Below, one piece after another: positions 47,977 to 56,500 of a stretch of 64,000 bases of DNA (the first letter of the stretch is position 1; each line of letters begins with the position of its first letter). The DNA comes from JBBSDP01 sp038240605 (GTDB taxonomy: Bacteria > Planctomycetota > Phycisphaerae > Tepidisphaerales > Tepidisphaeraceae): the NCBI GenBank assembly GCA_038240605.1, contig JBBSDP010000002.1:62001-126000 (forward strand). Reading direction: 5' to 3'. The notes under the pieces were generated by a model that was given only the letters and a program-made list of their open reading frames with translations, did no database searches and had not been told where the DNA came from. Made by a program: the position numbers and the translations under genes.

Positions 47977-49782
47977 TTAGAGCAATTCGTCCAGCTCGGT
48001 GACGAGCGCGCCAAAATAATCCAGCGCGGTGTTCACCGGCTCCGGTCGTTCCATGTCGACGCCTGCGCCGCGGAGCAGGTCGAGCGGCCATTTCGAACTC
48101 CCGCCCTGGAGAAAGCCGAGATAGTCGTTGAGTTCCGGCGCGCCGCCGCCCGTGACGCGCTGCGCCAGCGCGATCGCCGCTGACAGCCCCGTGGCATACT
48201 TGTAGACGTAGAACGCACGGTAAAAGTGCGGGATGCGCAGGCACTCGAGTTCCAGTTCCTTGTCGATGACGAACTGTGGTCCGAAGTACGCTTCCAGCAG
48301 CTTGCGATATTCGGTCCGCAGGCGGTCCACCGTCAGCGGCTCGCCAGCCTCCACCAACGCGTGAATGATCCGCTCGAATTCGGCGAACATCGTCTGGCGG
48401 ATGATCGTTCCGCGGATGCCGTCGATCATCCGGTTGATCAGGTAGGCGCGTTCCTTGGGGCTCTTCGCCCGTTTCATCAGGTGCCCCGCGAGGAGTTGTT
48501 CGTTGAACGTGCTCGCCACCTCCGCCACGAAGATCGTGTAGTTGTAATACTGGTACGGCTGGTGCCTGGCCGAGTAATAGCTGTGCATCGAATGGCCCGC
48601 CTCATGCGCGAGCGTGAAGGCGTGATCGAGCACCTCCGGCTGATAGTTCATCAGGATGTAAGGTTGGCCGTCGTAGCTGCCGCTGCTGAACGCGCCGCTC
48701 TGCTTTCCCTGGTTCGGGTAACGATCGCACCAGCGGCCGCTGGTCATGCCGCGGTGCAGCTCGCGCCCGTACTCGCTGCCGAGCGGCTCCAGGGAGTCCA
48801 CCACCAGCTTCACCGCCTGGTCCCAGGTGTGCCGCTTATCCAGATCGCTCAAGATCGGCACGTAGGTGTCGTATTGGTGGATGTCGGGAAGCTTCATCTT
48901 GCGGCGGCGCAGGTCGTAGTAGCGGTGGACCGCCGGCAGGTGATGGCGGACCGATTCGATCAGGTTGTCGTAGACCGAGACTGGCACGTTGTCGTGAAAC
49001 AGCGAGGCCTCGCGGGCGTTGGGGTAGCCGCGGGCACGGGCGAAGTAAACGTCGCGCTGCACCGAAGCGTTCAGCGAAGCGGCGATCGTGTTCTGGTGAG
49101 CGGCGTACTGGGCGTAATAGGCATGGAACGCTTCCTTCCGCACCGGGCGGCGCGGAGAGTGCAGGAACGCCGAAAACGAGGAGTGGCCGAGCTCGACGCG
49201 CTCGCCGCGCTCGTTGCGAATCAGTCCCCATTTCAGGTCGGCGTCATTCAGTTGGCGGAAGATCTGGTTCGACGCCTCGCTCATTTCCGACTGCATCGCG
49301 ATCAGCTTCTCCTCGCGCTTTCCAAGTGTATGGGTGCGATAGCGAAGCATCCGTTCCAGCGCCAGCTTCCACTCCGCCAGCTCGGCGCTGACGAGAAACT
49401 TCTCGATCGTCTTGCGGGGGATCGCCATTACCTCGGGCCGGATGAAGCTTGCGGCCTCGGCGGCTTTGGAGGCGGCATGCTCGAAGCGCCCCTTCATCCG
49501 CTGATAATCCGAGTTGGCCTGGTCTTCAGAGGTGCGGAGAAACGCATAGGTGCCCAGCCGTTCCCCGGCCCGGTCAAGGCTGGCGTCGAAGCGGAGACAC
49601 TCGGCCAGCGTCTTGGCGCTGCTGCCAAGCTTCCCGCGAAAGCGCTCGTAGCCGCCGATCGATTCCGACCAGGTCACGAACTCCTTTTCCCACGCCTTGT
49701 CATGACGAAAGAGACTCTGGAGGTTCCAGCAATCTTCAGGTTTGACCTTGTTCCGCGGCGGCAACGAACGGGTTTTGCTCAT
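47977..49782 (-). CDS. pepF: Oligoendopeptidase F
   Basis: A 601-residue M3 family zinc metallopeptidase that degrades short peptides (about 7-17 residues) in the cytoplasm. The catalytic motif HEAGH is at about 393-397 (FTLAHEAGHSMHSYYS). The third ligand Glu lies in FVAEVASTFNEQLL. The N-terminal oligopeptidase domain is present, with FRGKLGSSAKTLAECL. The C-terminal part with AIALAQRVTGGGAPELNDYLGFLQGGSS is typical of PepF. ATG 49782 (MSKTRSLPP); a TTG nine bases upstream is not favoured. No signal peptide. No operon partner. Confidence 0.95.
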   Translation of the reverse strand: MSKTRSLPPRNKVKPEDCWNLQSLFRHDKAWEKEFVTWSESIGGYERFRGKLGSSAKTLAECLRFDASLDRAGERLGTYAFLRTSEDQANSDYQRMKGRFEHAASKAAEAASFIRPEVMAIPRKTIEKFLVSAELAEWKLALERMLRYRTHTLGKREEKLIAMQSEMSEASNQIFRQLNDADLKWGLIRNERGERVELGHSSFSAFLHSPRRPVRKEAFHAYYAQYAAHQNTIAASLNASVQRDVYFARARGYPNAREASLFHDNVPVSVYDNLIESVRHHLPAVHRYYDLRRRKMKLPDIHQYDTYVPILSDLDKRHTWDQAVKLVVDSLEPLGSEYGRELHRGMTSGRWCDRYPNQGKQSGAFSSGSYDGQPYILMNYQPEVLDHAFTLAHEAGHSMHSYYSARHQPYQYYNYTIFVAEVASTFNEQLLAGHLMKRAKSPKERAYLINRMIDGIRGTIIRQTMFAEFERIIHALVEAGEPLTVDRLRTEYRKLLEAYFGPQFVIDKELELECLRIPHFYRAFYVYKYATGLSAAIALAQRVTGGGAPELNDYLGFLQGGSSKWPLDLLRGAGVDMERPEPVNTALDYFGALVTELDELL

Positions 49783-49926
49783 GCCGCGCAATTACCGGGA
49801 ATCGCGCCGAATGTCGAGCGAACGCCGAACCAGACATGACCTGTCTCGAAAGAGTTTCAAAAAAAGCTAGGAAACAAAACCCAATCGTGATAGGCTGCTC
49901 AGCTAACCAGCTGGAAGGAATCAGAC

Positions 49927-50712
49927 ATGAAATCCAGGGCGGACACCGGCGGCCGTCGGGCGTTCACGTTCGTCGAGTTACTGGTAGTCATCGCGATCAT
50001 CTCGGTCCTCATCGCGCTGCTGCTCCCGGCCCTCTCGAAGGTCCACGCGCTCGGCAATGAAGTCATATGTCAGAACAACCTGCGCCACCTGATGGGCGGG
50101 ATGATCAGCTTTGCCGCTGATCACAACGAACACCTGCCGGGGACCTACTTCGACGTCTCCGATCCGGTCCCCTCGCATCGCGATTGGCTCTCGCTCGATG
50201 GGAATTTCTTCTCGGCGCCTCAGGGCGGTCTCCTGTTCCCTTACGTTGGCAAGAGCTACGAAACGTATAAGTGTCCGACGCTCTTCGAGAACGCCGTTGG
50301 AAGCGGAACTTACGCGAGCAATGGACGCTTCAACTACGCCACGTTCATCGATTTTTCGGGGGCGAGCATTCGTAACATCAAACCGACATCACTCATCTAC
50401 CAGCCGGACGGCACCGGTCGATCTGTTCCGACCCCGGTCGTGGTGGAAGAGGACGGCGACGAGATCAACAACGGCAACATGGAGTCAGGACATTCAAACA
50501 TTGACCGCATCGCGCACATTCATCGCGGTGACGGCTTTTATGCCTGTCCGGACGGACACGTCGAGTGGATCATCGAGCCGCTCGGTACCATGCCGGGGCG
50601 CGCGAGCTACGGGGCCTGGGATTGGGATTTCATCAATCCCCACGGAGTGCTGGTCAGCGGCGGGTACAACAGCTTCCGATGGGGAGACTGGAACATCGGA
50701 CGCGCTTATTGA
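49927..50712 (+). CDS. Type II secretion/pilin-like pseudopilin (DUF1559-like)
   Basis: A 261-residue protein with a prepilin leader (RRAFTFVELLVVIAIISVLI), cleaved by prepilin peptidase before Phe, though an Ala rather than Gly precedes it. The hydrophobic helix forms the pilin core. The rest is the C-terminal beta domain common in planctomycete DUF1559-type proteins (CQNNLRHLMGG, HNEHLPGTYF, DGHVEWI at the end). These large families are linked to envelope or S-layer-like surface structures. AAGGA lies before ATG 49927. No partner pilin genes are adjacent. Confidence 0.88.
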   Translation: MKSRADTGGRRAFTFVELLVVIAIISVLIALLLPALSKVHALGNEVICQNNLRHLMGGMISFAADHNEHLPGTYFDVSDPVPSHRDWLSLDGNFFSAPQGGLLFPYVGKSYETYKCPTLFENAVGSGTYASNGRFNYATFIDFSGASIRNIKPTSLIYQPDGTGRSVPTPVVVEEDGDEINNGNMESGHSNIDRIAHIHRGDGFYACPDGHVEWIIEPLGTMPGRASYGAWDWDFINPHGVLVSGGYNSFRWGDWNIGRAY

Positions 50713-50739
50713 GGACCAGGCTGGGCCCACGACGTGTGT

Positions 50740-51066
50740 TCAATCCAGTTCGCGAGTCGAATCGAGGATGGTCAGTGACTTGTCGAGCCGCGTCAGTTTC
50801 AAAGCTTCACGGATCTTGGGGCCGGGCGAGGTAATGGCGAACTTTCCGTTGCGTTCGGAAACGCGCTTCAGCGCCACCACCAGCATTCCCAGGATCCACG
50901 ACGAGACCCATTCCACGCCCCGGAAGCTGATCGCCACCTTGGCGCCGGGCGGCAGCGTGTCGATATAGGCGGCGACCGCCTCGTGGTCGACGCTGCGCTC
51001 GTCCAGATTTCGTTCCTGGAACCGCGCGACGTGCCAGTCGCGAGTCCGCGTCCATTTCAACGACAT
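50740..51066 (-). CDS. STAS domain protein (anti-sigma factor antagonist type)
   Basis: A 108-residue single STAS domain, with VAISFRGVEWVSSWILGMLVVALKR as the core and the phosphorylatable Ser region VSSW. It is likely to bind an anti-sigma kinase/phosphatase partner, or act in other regulation. GGAGG lies 9 bases before the ATG. The partner kinase is not nearby. The gene is divergent from nothing, sitting between the pseudopilin stop and the desaturase gene. Confidence 0.85.
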   Translation of the reverse strand: MSLKWTRTRDWHVARFQERNLDERSVDHEAVAAYIDTLPPGAKVAISFRGVEWVSSWILGMLVVALKRVSERNGKFAITSPGPKIREALKLTRLDKSLTILDSTRELD

Positions 51067-51215
51067 CCGTGTCCCTCCCCAGCGGGGTGATTCCTACAGG
51101 AAAATATGGAGTATGAATGCGCGGCAGACAACCCACGCCTCGGCAGCGAGCGGAGATGCATTCACTTGATGAACGGCAGGCAAGGCAAATGACTGGCTCT
51201 CCCCCCAGGCGGAGT

Positions 51216-52352
51216 TCAGCCGGGCTGGCCCATTCGCCGCAACCAGCGGAAGTGCGATGCGACCGCGACGAACAGAGAACGGTTCGCCGAATAGCGCACC
51301 CCAAAGTCCGCGCAGGCCTTTTCGACCACCTTGGACAGAGCCGGATAATGAATGTGGCAGATCTTTCGGAACAGGTGGTGTTCGATCTGGAAATTCAGAC
51401 CCCCGACCAGCCAGGAAATGACCGAGTTGGTGCGGGCAAAATCAACCGTGGTCTGCACCTGGTGGATCGCCCAGTCCGTTTCCATACGGCCGTTGACATC
51501 GGGAAGCGGAAAGTTCGCTTCCTCCACGCAATGGGCCAGCTGGAAGACGACGCTGAGGACCACACCACTCGTGAACGCGGCGATCGCGTAGACCGCGATC
51601 ACCGCCCCCACCGGGTGAAGCAGCATCGGGATCAGGAAGGCGATCGAGAAGAATCCGACCTTGCCGCAGATGAAAACCACCAGGTCACGGCCGCGCGGCC
51701 GCGGAATCTTGTGCCCGCCGATCCGGCCGGTCATCAGGTTGTAAAAGTCATCCCAGAAGTGCCACTTGATCCCCAGGAATCCATAGAGCACCCAGAGATA
51801 GACGCACTGCACCCGGTGGAACCAGAGATGCCGCTGGTGCGGGGAGAGCCGACCGAGGAAGCCGATCTCGATGTCGTCATCGTGGCCGTGAATGTTGGGA
51901 TAGGTGTGGTGAATCGAGTTGTGCTTCCAGTTCCACAAGTAGGAGCTTCCCCCAATGAGGTCGAGCGTCAACGCCATTAGCTTGTTGATCCAAGGTCGCT
52001 CGGAATAGGCCTTGTGGCCGCCATCGTGCTGGATGTTGAACCCAATCGCGGCCATGGCCAGGCCAAGCACCATGGCCAGCGGCACGATCAGCCACCAGCT
52101 GTGAACGACCAGCAGGAGCAGCAAATACGTCGCGGCGAACCAGACCAGGACCGTGGCGGTCTTGAAATACATTTGGGTGCAATCGCGCGGCGAGCGACCG
52201 GTTTCTCGAAAATACTCTTCCGCCCGGCGTTTGATCTCGCGCAGGAACGCGTCGTTGCCGCCAAAGCGGATCTTTCCCGCCGTCGCCACCGCGTCCTGTG
52301 CGGGCTGAACGGAAATTGCCTGAGTATCTTCGGTTGCATCCTTGATGGGCAT
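51216..52352 (-). CDS. Membrane fatty acid desaturase (acyl-lipid/acyl-CoA, delta-6-like)
   Basis: A 378-residue membrane diiron desaturase. Three His boxes are visible: HDGGHKAYS (HxxxH type), HNSIHHTYPN (HxxHH type), and FQIEHHLF (QxxHH). The Gln first residue of the last box points to front-end desaturases such as linoleoyl-CoA delta-6. Four to six hydrophobic segments. It would introduce double bases in membrane lipids, for example during cold adaptation. ATG 52352 has AGAGGGA upstream; a frame extending to 52412 is possible but less likely. Confidence 0.92.
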   Translation of the reverse strand: MPIKDATEDTQAISVQPAQDAVATAGKIRFGGNDAFLREIKRRAEEYFRETGRSPRDCTQMYFKTATVLVWFAATYLLLLLVVHSWWLIVPLAMVLGLAMAAIGFNIQHDGGHKAYSERPWINKLMALTLDLIGGSSYLWNWKHNSIHHTYPNIHGHDDDIEIGFLGRLSPHQRHLWFHRVQCVYLWVLYGFLGIKWHFWDDFYNLMTGRIGGHKIPRPRGRDLVVFICGKVGFFSIAFLIPMLLHPVGAVIAVYAIAAFTSGVVLSVVFQLAHCVEEANFPLPDVNGRMETDWAIHQVQTTVDFARTNSVISWLVGGLNFQIEHHLFRKICHIHYPALSKVVEKACADFGVRYSANRSLFVAVASHFRWLRRMGQPG

Positions 52353-52686
52353 AGTCCCTCTTTCTACCACAGGTGAGATCCCTACGACAGACCCGCGGGG
52401 AACAAAAATCACACTTTGATCCTAGCGCGGTCGCCGCACGGGGGCGCGTTGCAGCGAGCCCGGCCATTCATGCCCCCGGCGCTATCGCATCGACCACTAA
52501 GGGCGATTCTCTTCGAAAATGGGATGCATCGGAGGTCAACCCGCTCATCACCGACCTGGGTGGCTGAGCCGACCACTCGACGAACGCAATCGAGGCCGTC
52601 GCGAATGCGGGCCTCGGTCAGAGCGTCAACTACACGGTTCAATGATCCCGTTCGTGTCAGCCGACCGCCGGTATAATGGCGACCGG

Positions 52687-53253
52687 ATGCATCGCCACCT
52701 TTTGATCACGATCGTGTGCGTTTCGCTGCTGTGTCTTGCGGCGACAGTGGCACTATGGGTGCGGGGCACCTGGGTGGCGGATTACGTGTGGTGGAACTCA
52801 ACCGGCCCGGCGGGCCTTTCGAGCGATAACGGACAGTTCGTCGCCTGGCGGATGGACCAGCGCGAGTCGTCGCGCCTGTCGCCGGTCCGCTCCACGATGC
52901 ATTCGAACGGGGCGGATGTGAGCGGCCATCTGACCGGGCGATGGTGGCTTCCCTCGATCGAGCATCGCCGTACCGGCCACAAGGCCGTCGACGGGATCTA
53001 CGTCTTTTGCCCAAGTTGGCTTCTCGCCCTCGCTTTCATCATCGCGCCGTCATACGCCGTCCTTCAAATTTGGCGACAAAGACGACGCGTGGACGCGGCT
53101 CGTTGTGCCACTTGTGGCTATGACCTCCGCGCTACGCCTGACCGTTGTCCCGAGTGCGGAACCGTACCGGCACGGCCCGCGGCTGTCGCGGTCACGGCGC
53201 CGCCGGCCCCTGGCGCTGCGCTTGACCTTCCATTCGGACCGTCGCATCGTTGA
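52687..53253 (+). CDS. Single-TM protein with a C-terminal zinc ribbon
   Basis: A 188-residue protein of a very common planctomycete family. The N-terminus has one TM helix (LLITIVCVSLLCLAATVALWV). The middle is variable; near residues 115-135 comes a second hydrophobic segment (WLLALAFIIAPSYAVL). The C-terminus carries the zinc ribbon CATCGYDLRATPDRCPECG, with four cysteines. Function unknown. ATG 52687 puts the TM helix at the very start; upstream in-frame sequence is non-coding looking. Confidence 0.88.
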   Translation: MHRHLLITIVCVSLLCLAATVALWVRGTWVADYVWWNSTGPAGLSSDNGQFVAWRMDQRESSRLSPVRSTMHSNGADVSGHLTGRWWLPSIEHRRTGHKAVDGIYVFCPSWLLALAFIIAPSYAVLQIWRQRRRVDAARCATCGYDLRATPDRCPECGTVPARPAAVAVTAPPAPGAALDLPFGPSHR

Positions 53254-53310
53254 TTCGTCGTGCAGCTCGAAACAGATCCGGCGGTCCGCCTTCGGCAAAG
53301 GGAAACCACA

Positions 53311-53520
53311 ATGCGTGGCACACTCTTGTTCGTGATTGGTATTGCCACGTTTGCATTGATCGCCGCCGCACCCGCCCGGGGAGACGCCGCAACGACGCTT
53401 CCCGCCGCGACAAGCCCCGACGAATTCAAGGCAGGATTCGCCGAGCGCGACATGACCCCTGACCTGGGGATGGAGCAGTCGGGCGGCTATCACATGGTGT
53501 GGGCTTGGCCCCCTGCATGA
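53311..53520 (+). pseudogene. 5' remnant of a neutral ceramidase-like gene
   Basis: A 69-residue frame: signal peptide MRGTLLFVIGIATFALIAAA, a TQP-like Ala/Thr linker, then FKAGFAERDMTPDLG and GGYHMVWAWPPA. This is the typical N-terminus of exported neutral/alkaline ceramidase-like proteins (AGFAERDITP...), but it stops at TGA right after. In the next frame LHD appears, consistent with the expected continuation LHDP, so a frameshift destroyed it. The following gene carries a complete ceramidase domain, so this may be a decayed paralogue. Confidence 0.6.
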
Positions 53521-53566
53521 TTCGGAACCGTCGTGTCCCCGGTCACGTCAGCGCCAGGAGGCTTTC

Positions 53567-56500
53567 GTGTTTCAAATGATGAGCTGCACCATGCTTGGCC
53601 GCGCCGCGCAGTGGCTTTCGTTTTTTTATTTCGCCGCCCTCCCCTGCTCCGCCGCAGAGGCGCCGATCGATCGCGGCTCACTCCGCGCCGGGGCGGCAAT
53701 CGTCGATATAACGCCGACGCAGTTCCCCGTCATCGTGAACGGCATGTTCGAGGAGCGGCAGGCCACGTCGGCTCACGACCCGCTGCACGTCCGCTGCCTG
53801 GTGCTCGAGCAAGGGAGCACGCGCATCGCGATCGCCGTCGCCGATAGCTGCATGCTGCCGCGCGACCTGATCGACCGCGCCAAGGAAATGGCGGAGCGCG
53901 CCACGGGAATCCCCGCGGACCACATGCTGGTCTCCGCCACGCATACGCATTCGGCTCCAGCCGGCATGGGATGCCTGGGCTCCCGGGAAGACCCGCAATA
54001 CGTTCAGCTCCTTCCCGGCCGTATCGCACAGGCAATCGAACTGGCGACGAAGAACCTCAAGCCCGCGGAGGCTGGCTCGGCGGCGATCCCCGCGCCCGAT
54101 TTCACCTACAGCCGCCGTTGGATCTATCGGCCCGAACATCTCCTGCGCGATCCCTTTGGCGAGCTCACCGTCCGCGCCAATATGCACCCTGGCTATCTGA
54201 ATCCCGATGCGATCGGCCCCTCCGGCCCGGCCGATAGCGGGCTATCGCTGCTCGCGGTGCGCTCGATCGACGGCCGTCCCATTGCCGTCCTCGCCAATTT
54301 CGCGATGCATTACTTCGGCTCTCCCCTCCTCTCCTCCGACTACTACGGCCTCTTCTGCGATCGCTTCGCCCAGCTCATCGGCGCGGACAAATCACAGCAG
54401 CCGCCATTCGTCGCGATCATGTCGCAGGGGACCAGCGGCGACCTGTATTGGACGGACTATTCACGTCGGCAGCGAACTGTCACGATCGATCAGTACACCG
54501 ATGGACTCGCGACCCTGGCCAAGCGCGCGTACGACTCGATCAAATACCGCCGTCAGCTTCCGCTGGCGATGAAGGAATCGAAGCTCGCAATTTCGCGCCG
54601 AATCCCTGATGAGAAGCGACTGGCGGCGTCGAAAACAGTGCTCGCGAAGCTTAATGGCGCGATTCCTAAGACGATCCCGGAAATTTACGCCCGCGAACAA
54701 GTGCTCCTTGCCGCCGATCCCGTGCGCGAGCTGAAGCTCCAGGCGATCCGGGTCGGGGACTTCGGCATCGCCGCCATCCCCTGCGAGATTTTCGGACTGA
54801 CCGGCTTGAAGATCAAGAGTCGCAGCCCGCTTGCCACATCGATGGTCATTGAGCTGGCCAACGGCTCCGAGGGATACATCCCCCCGCCCGAGCAGCACAA
54901 ACTCGGCGGTTACACCACCTGGCCCGCGCGGACCGCGGCGCTGGAGGTGCAGGCGGAGCCAAAGATCGTGGAAGCGATCCTCGGACTACTGGAAGAAGCT
55001 TCGGGCAAGCCACGACATGCTGACCCAGACGTGCGCGGCGCCTATGCCCACGCCGTCATGGCCTCAAAGCCCATCGCATGGTGGCCGCTCGGTGAGCTGA
55101 ATGGATCAGTGGCAGCCGACGCGAGCGGCAACGATCACGCCGGCAGTTTTGAAGATGGCGTGGTCTTCGGACTCGAGGGGCCGCTTTTTAAGAAGACCGA
55201 AGGTGAAGCCGCCCGCGCCGCCCAATTTGCCGGCGGGCGGATGAAAACGTCTGTCCCAAAGCTCGATGAAAAATGGTCGGCGGAACTCTGGTTCTGGAAT
55301 GGATTGTCGGGCAGCGCTCGTGCCGTGGCCGGCTATCTCTTCTCCCGCGGGGCGGACGGCGCCGTCGGCGCGCCCGGTGAACACCTTGGCATCGGCGGGA
55401 CCGCGGTCGCCCAGAACAAACTGCTGTTCTTCAACGGGAACACGCTCAACCAAGTGCTGGCCGGCAGCACCGAGATCCTCCCGCGTACCTGGAACCACGT
55501 CGTCTGCGTCCGAGACCGGAAGAACGTGACCGTCTACCTCAACGGCAACACGACGCCGGAGATCGAAGGCGAGGCCGAAATCGGTACTCCGAACGGGATC
55601 GATCAGCTCTTCGTCGGCGGACGAAGCGACAACCTTTTCAACCTCGAAGGCCGCATCTGCCAGGCGGCGGTTTACGACCGGGCGCTGACGGCCAACGAAG
55701 TCGCCGCGCATTATCTCGCTTCGGGACTGCTCGCGCGACCGAACACAATCAACCTGGTCTCCAAATCCGCGCCGCCCCTTTCGCCGGAAGAATCCCTGAA
55801 AGTGCTCCACGTGCGGGCCGGGTTCCAGGTCGATCTGGTGGCGGCCGAGCCGTTGATCATGGACCCGGTCGCCATCGCCTGGGGCGCGGACGGCAAGCTG
55901 TGGGTCGTGGAGATGGCCGACTACCCGTCCGGCATCGACGGCAATATGAAGTCCGGCGGGCGCGTCCGCAACCTCGAATCAACTCACGGCGACGGACACT
56001 ACGACAAGTCCACGCTCTTCATGGAGGGCATCAACTTCCCCACCGGCATCATCCCCTGGCGCAACGGCGTGATCGTCACCGCCGCTCCGGAAATCTTCTA
56101 TGCCGAAGCGAAAACGCCCGGCGGAAAGGCGGACTTTCGCCAGACGCTGTTCCGCGGGTTCAAGGAAGGCAACGCGCAGCTCCGCGTCAACGGCCTGCGC
56201 TGGGGCATCGACGGGTGGCTCTACTGCGCCAACGGATGGAGCGGCGGCGTGGTGCACTCGGAAAAGAGCGGCCAGACGGTAAACATCGAGGGACACGACT
56301 TTCGCATTCGTCCTGACGACGGCCGTATTGAGTTGCAATCCGGCATGAGCGAATTCGGCCGTGATAGCGATGACTGGAACGACTGGTTCGGCTGCGATAA
56401 CAGCAATCCGCTTTTCCACTATCCGTTCGACGATCGCTACCTCCGCCGAAACCCGTTCGTAGCGCCGCCCCTGGCGAAGGTGCAGCTCGAACTGCCGGTG

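Noticed and set aside
53518..53847. Possible second selenocysteine site at the TGA ending the ceramidase remnant.
   Set aside because: The sequence after TGA does not continue the ceramidase homology (the expected LHD block is in another frame), and no hairpin follows at suitable spacing.
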